A stretch of DNA of 35,611 nucleotides, taken from contig CANHZI010000029.1 in the NCBI GenBank assembly GCA_947464955.1, forward strand, positions 1 to 35,611. Reading direction: 5' to 3'. The position numbers and the translations under genes are program-made. Every line of letters starts with the position of its first letter. Positions within the stretch are counted from its first letter, which is position 1. A model generated the notes under the pieces. The model worked only from the letters and a program-made list of their open reading frames with translations. It did no database searches and was not told the DNA's origin. The stretch comes from Oxalobacteraceae bacterium. Lineage in GTDB: Bacteria > Pseudomonadota > Gammaproteobacteria > Burkholderiales > Burkholderiaceae_D. Below are positions 8,270-17,168 of the stretch, piece after piece.

Positions 8270-9514
8270 TCATTTGGCGGCGAACTCGCCAGTACCATGA
8301 CGTCGACGATAACCTTCCAAGAAGGCTGCGATGCGTCCGATGGCATCCGTCAAATCATCAGTATTTGGTAAAAATACGACACGGAAATGATCGGGAGCAA
8401 TCCAATTGAAACCTGTGCCCTGCACCAACAACACGCGCTGTTCAACCAGTAATTCTTGAATAAACTCTTGGTCGTCCTTGATTGGATAAATTTCCGGATC
8501 CAATTTGGGGAACATATACAGCGCCGCTTTGGGCTTGACGCAACTAACACCTGGAATTGCTGTTAATAGTTTATGCGCGAGATCACGCTGTTTCCGCAAT
8601 CGGCCACCCGGCGAGACGAGATCTTTAATCGACTGATAGCCGCCTAAGGCAGTTTGAATTGCAAACTGACCAGGTGCATTAGAGCAAAGGCGCATCGAGG
8701 CCAGCATATTGAGACCTTCGATATAATCTTTCGCATAACGTTTATCACCCGATATGACCATCCAACCCGCGCGATAGCCGCAAGAGCGATAATTTTTTGA
8801 GAGGCCATTCAAAGTTAGAAACAAGACGTCATCTGCCAACGACGCAATCGAAGTATGTTCGGCGTCATCGTATAGCGTTTTATCGTAAATTTCATCAGCA
8901 AAGACAATCAATTGGTGCTCGCGCGCGACATCAACGATTTGCTGCAACACTTCTACTGGATACAAAGCACCAGTTGGGTTGTTTGGATTGATGACAACAA
9001 TCGCTTTCGTATTGGGAGAAATCTTGCGCTTGATGTCTTCGATATCTGGCAACCAACCGACACTTTCGTCACAGACATAATGTACAGGTTTGCCACCAGA
9101 AAGGCTCACTGCCGCAGTCCACAAAGGATAGTCTGGTGCTGGTACTAGGACCTCATCCCCCGCATTCAAAAGCGCATTCATGCCCATCACGATCAATTCA
9201 GACGCACCATTACCGATATAGATATCTTCAATTGTAACGCCTCGAATTTTCTTCTCTTGCGTGTAATGCATAATGGCTTTACGGGGCGCAAACATACCTT
9301 TCGAATCTGTGTAGCCCGCGGCATTTTGCATGTTCAAAATCATGTCTTGGACGATTTCATCCGGAGGACCAAAATTAAACACGGCCAAATTGCCGATGTT
9401 TAATTTAATGATTTTTTGACCTTCGTCTTCCATCTGCTTGGCTTTTTCCATCACTGGGCCGCGGATGTCGTAACAAACGTCTGCAAGTTTCTGGGATTTT
9501 TTGATGAGGCGCAC
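8270..9514 (-). CDS. alaA: alanine-type pyridoxal phosphate aminotransferase (AlaA/AlaT)
   Basis: The 414-residue class I aminotransferase has DIRGPVMEKA, VINPNNPTGALYP and VFADEIYDK. The PLP lysine is K240 in NGLSKNYRSCGYRAGW. The wording matches AlaA/AlaT, which converts pyruvate and glutamate to alanine and 2-oxoglutarate. The start is a GTG at 9514 with GAAAG about 10 nt upstream; no good ATG lies nearby. The pairing with hom suggests joint control of amino acid supply. A sister assignment (valine-pyruvate type) is possible but less likely. Confidence 0.9.
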   Translation of the reverse strand: MRLIKKSQKLADVCYDIRGPVMEKAKQMEDEGQKIIKLNIGNLAVFNFGPPDEIVQDMILNMQNAAGYTDSKGMFAPRKAIMHYTQEKKIRGVTIEDIYIGNGASELIVMGMNALLNAGDEVLVPAPDYPLWTAAVSLSGGKPVHYVCDESVGWLPDIEDIKRKISPNTKAIVVINPNNPTGALYPVEVLQQIVDVAREHQLIVFADEIYDKTLYDDAEHTSIASLADDVLFLTLNGLSKNYRSCGYRAGWMVISGDKRYAKDYIEGLNMLASMRLCSNAPGQFAIQTALGGYQSIKDLVSPGGRLRKQRDLAHKLLTAIPGVSCVKPKAALYMFPKLDPEIYPIKDDQEFIQELLVEQRVLLVQGTGFNWIAPDHFRVVFLPNTDDLTDAIGRIAAFLEGYRRRHGTGEFAAK

Positions 9515-9753
9515 GGGACTGCTTTCGAAAAATAATACGTAAAAGAGTAAGGATACTAAAATGCTGCACTGCCGAATGATCCATTTTGCCCAAAGCCTGC
9601 TGTTTTATCAACGTGTTTCGCCAAATAATTTAAGGAGTTTTGTAGTTTGATGTAGTTTTACTCTTGGGCTTTGCGCAAAAAGCATAATTTATTGAAGAAA
9701 TAGTCAACAATCACCGCAGGAAATCAGCCGAATTTAACTAACTGGTTTCATGC

Positions 9754-9769
9754 TGCTCAATTTTGAGCA
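9754..9769. promoter_or_regulatory. 16-bp palindrome overlapping the -35 box, candidate operator
   Basis: TGCTCAATTTTGAGCA has 7-bp arms that pair perfectly around a central TT. The right arm contains the -35 hexamer TTGAGC, so a bound protein would block or recruit polymerase at the promoter driving the Mth938-like gene and arn genes. The identity of the binder is unknown. Confidence 0.5.
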
Positions 9770-9791
9770 TTCCTGTGAAAGAAGATACAAT
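9763..9791 (+). promoter_or_regulatory. sigma70-type promoter for the Mth938-like/arnT unit
   Basis: TTGAGC (9763-9768) and TACAAT (9786-9791) are spaced by exactly 17 nt. The transcript would begin near 9798, about 24 nt before the chosen start at 9822. This argues against the in-frame upstream ATG at 9750. Confidence 0.65.
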
Positions 9792-9821
9792 GCGCCGACT
9801 TTCTCTTTATCGATTACCCAC

Positions 9822-10199
9822 ATGAAGCTACACGCGACCAATACTCAACAATATCAAACTGTGACCGCATACGATGATCTAGGCGTTGAATTTAATCTCG
9901 TGCGTTTCGAACATAGCCTTATCGTTTTGCCTGAAGTGGCGCCAGCGAATTGGCCCGTCGAGAACTTTGAGGCATTGAACACTGAGCATTTCGATCAAGT
10001 CGCAGCGACTGAGCCAGATGTCGTCATTCTCGGCACCGGTAAGAAACAACGTTTTATTCATCCCAAACTGATAGCGAAACTGAGTGCTCAGCATAAAGGG
10101 GTCGAGTGCATGGATAATCAAGCAGCATGTCGCACCTACAATATTTTGATGGCCGAGGGTCGCAAAGTTGCCTTGGCTTTAATTTTGGAGAAAGTATGA
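9822..10199 (+). CDS. Mth938-like domain (DUF498) protein
   Basis: The 125-residue protein contains RFEHSLIVLPE, PDVVILGTGKKQRF and a C-terminal GVECMDNQAACRTYNILMAEGRKVALALI. This is the Mth938/Xcc1710-like fold, also called DUF498 and related to NDUFAF3. The function in bacteria is not settled. The start at 9822 is chosen because the promoter lies upstream of it and downstream of the alternative at 9750. Its stop overlaps the arnT start (ATGA, 4 nt), so arnT translation is coupled to it. That makes it the first gene of the arn transcript, although the link to lipid A modification is not obvious. Confidence 0.85.
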   Translation: MKLHATNTQQYQTVTAYDDLGVEFNLVRFEHSLIVLPEVAPANWPVENFEALNTEHFDQVAATEPDVVILGTGKKQRFIHPKLIAKLSAQHKGVECMDNQAACRTYNILMAEGRKVALALILEKV

Positions 10200-11893
10200 A
10201 AACTAAGCTCCCCTACTCTCCTTACAATTCCAATCGGACACTCTGGGCATTAGCCATAGCATTCCTGGTGACTTGGTTTTATATGTTGGGCGCACGCACT
10301 TTGGTTCCAACCGACGAGGGCCGTTATGCCGAAATGGCAAGAGAAATGGTTGCAACTGGTGACTGGATTACATTGCGGCTAAACGGAATCAAGTATTTTG
10401 AAAAACCGCCCTTACAAAACTGGATGAACGCGATCACTTTTACTTTATTTGGTTTAGGTGATTGGCAGGCCCGTTTGTGGACGGGACTTTGTGGCTTGAT
10501 AGGTATTTTGGCGGCGGGGTACACCGCTTTCAAAATTTATGGTCGTCGAATTGCCATCACCACAGTTTTGGTGCTCGGTTCCAGTTTCTACTGGGCTGCG
10601 ATGGGCCATATCAACACGTTGGATATGGGTCTCTCTGGCATGATGACCCTCGCCTTATGTGGCCTGCTACTTGCACAGCGTGACGGTGCAAGTGCGCAAG
10701 AACAACGCAACGGCATGCTATTAAGCTGGGCCGGAATGGCGTTGGCGACGATGTCAAAAGGATTGATTGGTTTTGTACTTCCAGGTGCTGTTCTCGTCAT
10801 TTATACACTTTGGACACGCGATTTTGGCCTTTGGTTAAGACTGCATATGGGGAAGGGGCTAATTCTTTTCTTTGCGATTACTACCCCTTGGTTTATCTTG
10901 GTTTGGCAGGCAAATCCGGAACATCCACATTTCTTCTTTATTCATGAACACTTTCAACGCTTTACGAGTACAGTCCACAAACGTGGTGGCGCGTGGTACT
11001 ACTTCTTCCCACTTCTGATCATTGGTATCGTTCCTTGGTTAGGCCTGCTGATTCAAAGTTTGCTACGCGCGATTGCGAAAGAAAATAGCCAATTCCAAGC
11101 AAAAAAAATGCTGTTCGTTTGGTCAGTGTTCATTTTCTTTTTCTTTAGTATTTCGGGATCGAAATTACCGTCGTATATCCTACCGATATTTCCTGCACTT
11201 GCGATCTTGATCGCGTGCGCGATAGAAGAACTGTCCAGTCTTCAAATTAAACTTAATGCGGCTTTACTTGCAGTAATCGGTGCCCTTTCCCTATTTTTCA
11301 CCGCTAAGATAGAGGGGCTCGCTAAGCATGCATATGAGCTTCCTTTTTACTTAGCGATGATTCCTTGGACCTATGCGGCGGCGGCACTTGCATTAGTCGC
11401 AGGAATAATAGCCTTGGTCCTGACTGATAAAAAACGAGATTTAGCTCTAATGTTGATGGCTTTTGGTGCATACCTGGCCGGACAAGTTGTATTCATCGGT
11501 CATGATCAATGGGGCAAGTACAGTGCAGGCTTTTACCACGTCCCTGCTATTCAAGCGGAACTCAAATCGGACACGCCGATTTTTGCTGTTGGACGATACG
11601 AGCAGTCGCTACCATTTTATTTGCAGAGGACGACGATCCTCGTCGAACATCCTGATGAAATGGCTTTTGGCTTAAGCATTCAACCACAGTTATGGATCCC
11701 GAAACGCGAGGACTTCGTTGCGCAGTGGCGAGCAATGGCAACAACGAATAAATCGGCTATCGCTTTCGTCAAACCGGCGATCTACGAGGAATTCAAAGAG
11801 ATGAATGTGCCCATGCGTGTAATTGGCAGTGATCCTAAACGGGTGGTCATCGCATTGCCTGTTCAAGCTTCCGCGACAGCGATCAAGCCTTAA
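10196..11893 (+). CDS. arnT: ArnT-like glycosyltransferase (lipid A aminoarabinose transferase)
   Basis: The 565-residue polytopic membrane protein begins with one hydrophobic segment. The PMT/ArnT motif TDEGRYAEMAREMVATGDW follows in the first periplasmic loop, then KYFEKPPLQNWMNA. About a dozen hydrophobic stretches follow. ArnT moves 4-amino-4-deoxy-L-arabinose from undecaprenyl phosphate to lipid A at the periplasmic face of the inner membrane, giving polymyxin resistance. The start at 10196 has GGAGAAAGT directly upstream and overlaps the previous stop. The frame also opens at 10127 inside the preceding gene, which is rejected. Context with arnB, arnC, arnA and arnD supports the assignment over other PMT-family sugar transferases. 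Confidence 0.9.
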   Translation: MKTKLPYSPYNSNRTLWALAIAFLVTWFYMLGARTLVPTDEGRYAEMAREMVATGDWITLRLNGIKYFEKPPLQNWMNAITFTLFGLGDWQARLWTGLCGLIGILAAGYTAFKIYGRRIAITTVLVLGSSFYWAAMGHINTLDMGLSGMMTLALCGLLLAQRDGASAQEQRNGMLLSWAGMALATMSKGLIGFVLPGAVLVIYTLWTRDFGLWLRLHMGKGLILFFAITTPWFILVWQANPEHPHFFFIHEHFQRFTSTVHKRGGAWYYFFPLLIIGIVPWLGLLIQSLLRAIAKENSQFQAKKMLFVWSVFIFFFFSISGSKLPSYILPIFPALAILIACAIEELSSLQIKLNAALLAVIGALSLFFTAKIEGLAKHAYELPFYLAMIPWTYAAAALALVAGIIALVLTDKKRDLALMLMAFGAYLAGQVVFIGHDQWGKYSAGFYHVPAIQAELKSDTPIFAVGRYEQSLPFYLQRTTILVEHPDEMAFGLSIQPQLWIPKREDFVAQWRAMATTNKSAIAFVKPAIYEEFKEMNVPMRVIGSDPKRVVIALPVQASATAIKP

Positions 11894-11922
11894 TTCAAAT
11901 CCACATTGATAGAGAATATTGT

Positions 11923-13056
11923 ATGAGTTCTACACTCCCTTTCTTACCCTTTACAAAGCCAACAATGGACGAGGAAACCATCAGCGCAGTTGCCGAGGTT
12001 TTGCGTTCTGGATGGCTTACAAGTGGACCAAACGTTAAAGAATTAGAAGCAAAATTGTCCACTTATTTTGGTGGGCGGCCTGTACGCACTTTTAACTCTG
12101 GCACGTGCACAATGGAGATCGCCTTGCGCATTGCTGGAATAGGTGCTGGCGATGAAGTAATTACGACTCCAAACTCATGGGTGGCCACCGCGAACGTCAT
12201 TATCGAAACCGGTGCGACGCCTGTTTTTGTTGATATCGATTCGAAAACACATAACATCGACCTGAATAAAGTTGAGGCCGCCATCACTCCACGTACCAAG
12301 GCAATCATTCCGGTTCATATGTGTGGCCTCCCCTGCGATATGGATCAGCTGTATGCGATCGCTAAGAAACACAATTTACGCGTAGTGGAAGATGCCGCGC
12401 AAGCGATCGGTTCAACTTGGAAAGGAAAGCGCATAGGCTCATTCGGCGACTTTGCTTCATTTAGCTTCCAAGTCAATAAAAACATCATGACAGGTGAAGG
12501 TGGTTGTCTCGTCCTCAACAACGAGGACGAAGCGAAATTAGCAGAGAAATATCGCTTACAAGGTGTGTCGCGCTCTGGTTTAGATGGCATTGATGTTGAT
12601 GTGCTTGGCGGTAAATACAATATGACTGATATTGCGGCCGCAATTGGACTTGGTCAGCTGAAACGGCTCGAAGAATTCAATGCGAAACGGCATCACTTAG
12701 CCAAGCACTATTTTAAAACTTTTGGTAAAGACTTCGAATCCGAATCAGGAGCTGAACTACCGATTGCAGATTTTGAGCACTCAAACTGGCATATGTTCCA
12801 CTTGGTTCTGCCTGAAGGTGTGGTTCGAGCCGAATTCATGCAGCAAATGCTTGATCTGGGCATTGGTCTTGGTTATCACTATCGTGCGATCCACCTCTTT
12901 ACGCTCTACCGTGAGCGCGGATTTACTGACGGCATGTTTCCGATCGCAGAGCGTGTGGGCAAGCAAATTGTTACATTGCCACTATTTCCTAGTATGACTG
13001 AAAATGATGTGGAACGTGTAGTCTCTGCGGTAAAATCCTGCCTTCACAAGAATTAA
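11923..13056 (+). CDS. arnB: UDP-4-amino-4-deoxy-L-arabinose aminotransferase (DegT/DnrJ/EryC1 family)
   Basis: The 377-residue PLP enzyme has the family opening LPFLPFTKPTMDEETI and RSGWLTSGPNVKELE. VVEDAAQAIGS provides the cofactor-binding Asp157. FSFQVNKNIMTGEGG contains the Schiff-base lysine K186. The usual SFHPxKN or SFHATKN is replaced by SFQVNKN, but the lysine is kept. ArnB transaminates UDP-4-ketopentose with glutamate to give UDP-L-Ara4N. It sits 29 nt after arnT and 8 nt before the TTG start proposed for arnC. Confidence 0.92.
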   Translation: MSSTLPFLPFTKPTMDEETISAVAEVLRSGWLTSGPNVKELEAKLSTYFGGRPVRTFNSGTCTMEIALRIAGIGAGDEVITTPNSWVATANVIIETGATPVFVDIDSKTHNIDLNKVEAAITPRTKAIIPVHMCGLPCDMDQLYAIAKKHNLRVVEDAAQAIGSTWKGKRIGSFGDFASFSFQVNKNIMTGEGGCLVLNNEDEAKLAEKYRLQGVSRSGLDGIDVDVLGGKYNMTDIAAAIGLGQLKRLEEFNAKRHHLAKHYFKTFGKDFESESGAELPIADFEHSNWHMFHLVLPEGVVRAEFMQQMLDLGIGLGYHYRAIHLFTLYRERGFTDGMFPIAERVGKQIVTLPLFPSMTENDVERVVSAVKSCLHKN

Positions 13057-13064
13057 GATAACAA

Positions 13065-14045
13065 TTGAATACAAACAACATGCGTCCAGAACTTTCTGTT
13101 GTCATTCCCGTCTACAACGAGGAAGCCGGTTTAGCCAAGCTCTATGCTCGCCTGTATCCTGCCCTTGATGCGCTAGCTGCACGTGGCATTAGCTATGAAA
13201 TTGTGTTTGTCAACGATGGCAGCCGTGATCGTTCGGCGGAGATCCTTGCAGATCAATACCGGGCTCGCCCAGATGTGACTCGCGTCGTGCTTTTTAATGG
13301 AAATTACGGTCAACACATGGCCATTCTTGCTGGTTTTCAGGCCACCCGCGGTGAAATAGTGGTTACTTTGGATGCGGATTTGCAGAATCCTCCGGAAGAA
13401 ATCGGCGCCTTGGTCGATAAGATGCGAGAGGGCTATGACTATGTAGGGTCGATTCGCCGGAAACGCCAAGACGCTGCTTGGAGAACCTATCTCTCCAAAG
13501 CCATGAATCGCATTCGCGAAAAAATTACGCGCATTAAGATTACTGATCAAGGAAACATGCTGCGTGCCTATGGTCGAAATGTTATTAATCTAATTAATCA
13601 GTGTAGTGAAGTGAATACCTTTGTACCCGCTTTGGCGTACACCTTCGCAAGAAAGCCAACGGAAATCGTGGTTGAGCATGAAGAACGCACAGCGGGCGAG
13701 TCGAAGTATTCTTTCTATAGCTTAATTCGTTTGAATTTCGATTTGATGACTGGCTTTTCGATCATGCCGCTGCAAATTTTTTCTATGCTAGGGATGATTA
13801 TTTCCGGATTATCGGGCGGCTTGGTCGTATTACTCCTAATCCGGCGATTTTTCCTCGGCGCAGAAGCCGAAGGTCTATTCACTTTGTTCGCGATCGCTTT
13901 CTTTATGATGGGCGTAATTTTGTTTGGCATCGGATTATTAGGTGAATATGTAGGACGCATTTACCAGCAAGTTCAGGGTCGCCCTCGTTTTGTCGTACAA
14001 ACTATTCTTGAGCAAGAGACTCAACATCAAAAAGACGATGAATAA
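13065..14045 (+). CDS. arnC: undecaprenyl-phosphate 4-deoxy-4-formamido-L-arabinose transferase
   Basis: The 326-residue GT2 enzyme has ELSVVIPVYNEEAGL, FVNDGSRDRS and TLDADLQNPPEE (the DxD-type metal/sugar-nucleotide site). Two C-terminal membrane segments (about 232-260 and 266-292) flank the LGEYVGRIY motif. It attaches formamido-arabinose to undecaprenyl phosphate on the cytoplasmic face. The start is uncertain: TTG at 13065 or ATG at 13080, neither with a clear ribosome binding site. The 3' end overlaps the ArnA formyltransferase gene by 8 nt. Confidence 0.92.
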   Translation: MNTNNMRPELSVVIPVYNEEAGLAKLYARLYPALDALAARGISYEIVFVNDGSRDRSAEILADQYRARPDVTRVVLFNGNYGQHMAILAGFQATRGEIVVTLDADLQNPPEEIGALVDKMREGYDYVGSIRRKRQDAAWRTYLSKAMNRIREKITRIKITDQGNMLRAYGRNVINLINQCSEVNTFVPALAYTFARKPTEIVVEHEERTAGESKYSFYSLIRLNFDLMTGFSIMPLQIFSMLGMIISGLSGGLVVLLLIRRFFLGAEAEGLFTLFAIAFFMMGVILFGIGLLGEYVGRIYQQVQGRPRFVVQTILEQETQHQKDDE

Positions 14046-14955
14046 ACCAAGTGCAATTGTGTTCGCCTACCACAGCGTTGGCGTGCGAGGCATTAAATCC
14101 TTGCTTGCGCGTGGGGTAGAAATTAAGCTCGTTGTGAGCCATGAAGATAATCCAAACGAGACTATCTGGTTCGAATCGGTTGCGGCTCTCTGTGCGGAAT
14201 GCGGAATCGAGCGCGTCACGCCGGATAACCCAAATACGCCAGAGTTTATTGCTCAACTGAAGAGCTATGCACCAGACTTCATCTTTAGTTTTTACTATCG
14301 CAATATGCTCTGCGAAGAGATCCTGAATGTCCCGAGTCGAGGTGCATATAATTTACATGGATCTTTACTTCCGAAGTATCGTGGACGCGTGCCGGTCAAT
14401 TGGGCCGTTCTTCACGGTGAAACCGAAACCGGCGCAACTTTGCACGAAATGACGGTGAAGCCAGATGCTGGAGCGATCATTGAACAGGTCGCTGTTCCAA
14501 TCTTGCCGGACGATACTGCTTTTGAGGTCTTTGGTAAGTTAACCGTTGCCTCGGAGCAGGTACTGTGGTCCGCCCTCCCTGGAATCCTAGCTGGACATCC
14601 TAACCGTACTGCGAATGACTTGAGTAAAGGGAGTTATTTCGGCGGGCGCAAACCTGAAGATGGTCGAATTGATTGGTCAAAAGATGCAAAGGATGTCTAC
14701 AACTTGCATCGCGCGGTTGCACCACCTTATCCCGGGGCATTCTTTGACCACGCTGGATCACGTTTTATTATCGAAAAAGCACGTTTTTACGGTCAAGATG
14801 CTGCTGAAATCGCTTTAAATTTGCCCCAAGGCATATCTGTAGTGGATAATGCTGTTTTTGGCATTTGTGGCGATGGCAAAGCGATCAAAATTCTCGCACT
14901 GCAGCGCGATGGCAAAACATTAAGCATTGAAGAAGTAAAGTACTACTTCGCATGA
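14038..14955 (+). CDS. arnA: UDP-Ara4N formyltransferase (stand-alone ArnA N-terminal domain)
   Basis: The 305-residue protein corresponds to the N-terminal half of E. coli ArnA (about 300 of 660 residues). The catalytic triad is present as N105 and H107 in YNLHGSLLPKYRGR, and D143 in MTVKPDAGA; the spacing equals that of ArnA N102/H104/D140. It formylates UDP-L-Ara4N using 10-formyl-tetrahydrofolate. The start at 14038 overlaps the arnC stop; a longer frame from 13990 lies wholly within arnC and is rejected. The decarboxylase domain is a separate downstream gene, so this is a split arnA rather than a truncated one. Confidence 0.92.
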   Translation: MNKPSAIVFAYHSVGVRGIKSLLARGVEIKLVVSHEDNPNETIWFESVAALCAECGIERVTPDNPNTPEFIAQLKSYAPDFIFSFYYRNMLCEEILNVPSRGAYNLHGSLLPKYRGRVPVNWAVLHGETETGATLHEMTVKPDAGAIIEQVAVPILPDDTAFEVFGKLTVASEQVLWSALPGILAGHPNRTANDLSKGSYFGGRKPEDGRIDWSKDAKDVYNLHRAVAPPYPGAFFDHAGSRFIIEKARFYGQDAAEIALNLPQGISVVDNAVFGICGDGKAIKILALQRDGKTLSIEEVKYYFA

Positions 14956-15044
14956 TCTGATGAGTGGCACTAGCATCTCGATGCCAAAGCGCCGAGAACA
15001 TCAAGGTCTCTAATTATTCCAAAGCTATTTAAAGAGAAATTACT

Positions 15045-16085
15045 ATGAAAAAAGTCCTCATCCTTGGCGTGAATGGTTTTATCGGTCACCACCTTTCCAA
15101 ACGCATTCTCGAAACCACGGATTGGGAAGTGTATGGCATGGATATGCAAACAGAGCGCTTGGGCGACCTGATTAATCATCCACGTATGCACTTCTTTGAA
15201 GGCGACATCACCATCAATAAAGAATGGGTTGAGTACCACGTTAAGAAGTGTGACGTGATCTTGCCATTGGTGGCGATTGCAACACCATCTACTTACGTGA
15301 AGCAACCATTGCGCGTTTTTGAACTCGATTTTGAAGCGAACTTGCCTATCGTGCGTTCAGCTGCAAAATATGGCAAACATTTAGTTTTCCCTTCCACATC
15401 AGAAGTGTATGGCATGTGCCACGACGAAGAGTTTGATCCAGAAAATTCTGAATTAATCTGCGGTCCAATCAACAAGCCTCGTTGGATTTACTCTTGTGCA
15501 AAACAATTGATGGATCGTGTCATCTGGGGCTACGGCATGGAAGGTTTGAACTTCACCCTCTTCCGCCCATTTAACTGGATCGGTGCCGGCTTGGACTCTA
15601 TTCATACACCGAAAGAAGGTAGTTCACGCGTAGTGACGCAATTCTTTGGACACATCGTTCGTGGAGAAAACATTTCCCTAGTTGATGGTGGTGCACAAAA
15701 ACGCGCATTCACTTATATCGACGATGGCATCGATGCCTTGGTACGCATCATTGCGAATAAAGACGGCGTTGCATCAGGAAAAATCTATAACATCGGCAAT
15801 CCAAGCAACAATCACTCAATTCGTGAATTAGCGCAAATGATGTTGAGTTTGGCAGCAGAATACCCAGAATACGCTGATTCTGCGAAGAAAGTGCAATTGA
15901 CCGAAACAACTTCTGCAGCGTACTACGGCGGCGGATATCAAGATGTACAAAACCGTGTTCCTAAAATTACCAATACCTGCGAAGAATTGGGTTGGGCGCC
16001 GACCACGACAATGGCTGATGCGATGCGCCATATTTTTGATGCCTACCGCGATCAAGTAGGTCAAGCTCGCGCCTTGATGGATTGA
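15045..16085 (+). CDS. arnA: UDP-glucuronate oxidative decarboxylase (stand-alone ArnA C-terminal domain)
   Basis: The 346-residue SDR-type enzyme has GVNGFIG (8-14) for NAD binding. The catalytic T118 and E120 are in PSTSEVYG, with the Y149-x3-K153 pair in YSCAKQ; the spacing matches ArnA T432/E434/Y463/K467. RPFNWIGAGLD and GSSRVVTQF are typical of ArnA_C. It converts UDP-glucuronate plus NAD to the UDP-4-ketopentose used by ArnB. It begins 89 nt after the formyltransferase with GAGAAAT upstream of the ATG. The gap holds no frame long enough to join the two domains. Confidence 0.93.
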   Translation: MKKVLILGVNGFIGHHLSKRILETTDWEVYGMDMQTERLGDLINHPRMHFFEGDITINKEWVEYHVKKCDVILPLVAIATPSTYVKQPLRVFELDFEANLPIVRSAAKYGKHLVFPSTSEVYGMCHDEEFDPENSELICGPINKPRWIYSCAKQLMDRVIWGYGMEGLNFTLFRPFNWIGAGLDSIHTPKEGSSRVVTQFFGHIVRGENISLVDGGAQKRAFTYIDDGIDALVRIIANKDGVASGKIYNIGNPSNNHSIRELAQMMLSLAAEYPEYADSAKKVQLTETTSAAYYGGGYQDVQNRVPKITNTCEELGWAPTTTMADAMRHIFDAYRDQVGQARALMD

Positions 16086-16131
16086 TGCACCCATAGCGAT
16101 AGTCTGATCCCTATCGTGATCAGTTTGAATG

Positions 16132-16161
16132 AGCGGCCCTAGCTTGGCCGCTTTTGCTTTT
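16132..16161 (+). terminator. candidate terminator or attenuator between the ArnA decarboxylase gene and arnD
   Basis: AGCGGCC (16132-16138) pairs with GGCCGCT (16146-16152) around a 7-nt loop, followed by TTTTGCTTTT. It resembles a Rho-independent terminator placed inside the cluster, which would lower arnD and bcp expression relative to the upstream genes. Confidence 0.6.
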
Positions 16162-16188
16162 GAACCCCACTTAAGAACCCAAAGATTA

Positions 16189-17127
16189 ATGCCTACGATT
16201 GTTTTAAAAATTGATGTCGATACTTACCGCGGCACACGTGAAGGCGTGCCTAATTTGGTTCGCATTTTGAAACATCACCAAGCGAACGCGACGTTCTTGT
16301 TCTCGCTTGGTAAAGACCATACGGGTTGGGCAATGCGCCGTGTATTTCGGCCGGGATTCTTTAGTAAAGTGTCTCGCACTTCTGTGCTTGAACATTATGG
16401 TCTCAAAACCTTGATGTACGGTGTGATGCTGCCTGGGCCGGATATCGGCAAACTCTGTGTTGAAGAAATGCGCAGCGTCAAGCGCGCTGGTTTCGAATGT
16501 GGGATTCATACTTGGGATCATGTTGTATGGCAAGACAATGTGCGTAAGCGAAGCGAAAGTTGGACTCGCAAACAAATGGCACTTGCCTATGAGCGTTACC
16601 TAGAGGTTTTCGGCGCCCCTCCTAGGACTTACGGAGCGGCTGGATGGCAAATGAATCCGGAAGCATTTGCACAATTAGATCGTTATCAGGTGCAGTATGC
16701 ATCTGATGGTCGTGCCATGCTTAAAGAAGATGGGAATTTAGCGAATCCGCTTGCGGGGCCATACCGTTTGCGTCATGAAGGTCACGTGTATCAATGTGTG
16801 CAAATGCCGACCACGCTGCCAACGCTAGACGAACTCTTAGGTGTCGAAGTGAATGGTCAACTCATCAATGAGACGAATATAGCGAGTCATTTGTTATCAC
16901 TCACGGCCGAACCGAGAAACCACGTATTTACTATGCATGCGGAGCTTGAAGGCCAGAAACTTGCCCCCATCTTAGTGGAATTGCTCAATGGCTGGGCAGA
17001 ACAAGGATATCAATGCGTTTCGATGGGGCAATATCATGCCAACATTCGAGACCAAGAATTGCCAATACATGATTTAACATGGGCTGAGCTCCCTGGACGC
17101 TCTGGAGAACTGGTTGCACTCACTTAA
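16189..17127 (+). CDS. arnD: 4-deoxy-4-formamido-L-arabinose-phosphoundecaprenol deformylase
   Basis: The 312-residue polysaccharide deacetylase-fold protein has LKIDVDTYRGTREGVP at the start, giving the metal-binding Asp pair region D9/D11. HTWDH (107-111) supplies the HxxxH motif, and PRTYGAAGWQMN and FTMHAELEG are ArnD-like. It removes the formyl group from undecaprenyl-phosphate-Ara4FN before flipping. The start at 16189 is preferred because an upstream ATG at 16129 lies inside the hairpin. This is the last recognisable arn gene; no arnE or arnF flippase gene follows. Confidence 0.92.
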   Translation: MPTIVLKIDVDTYRGTREGVPNLVRILKHHQANATFLFSLGKDHTGWAMRRVFRPGFFSKVSRTSVLEHYGLKTLMYGVMLPGPDIGKLCVEEMRSVKRAGFECGIHTWDHVVWQDNVRKRSESWTRKQMALAYERYLEVFGAPPRTYGAAGWQMNPEAFAQLDRYQVQYASDGRAMLKEDGNLANPLAGPYRLRHEGHVYQCVQMPTTLPTLDELLGVEVNGQLINETNIASHLLSLTAEPRNHVFTMHAELEGQKLAPILVELLNGWAEQGYQCVSMGQYHANIRDQELPIHDLTWAELPGRSGELVALT

Positions 17128-17168
17128 GTGCTAGTCGCTCCACAAACCTACCAACGCAGGAGAAACTT

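Larger units (their letters stand above)
9515..9821. promoter_or_regulatory. divergent intergenic region between alaA and the Mth938-like/arn unit
   Basis: These 307 bases hold no credible gene. The right half contains the promoter and palindrome listed separately. The left half is AT-rich. On the minus strand TTGTTG (complement near 9697-9702) and TATGCT, 18 nt apart, are a weak candidate for the alaA promoter. I see no riboswitch-like structure. Confidence 0.5.

Noticed and set aside
10127-10195. Upstream extension of arnT
   Set aside because: It lies within the Mth938-like gene, and the ATG at 10196 has a good ribosome binding site and the ATGA overlap.
13990-14037. Upstream extension of the ArnA formyltransferase
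   Set aside because: It is wholly within arnC, and the family starts at the MNKPSAIVFAYHSVG methionine.
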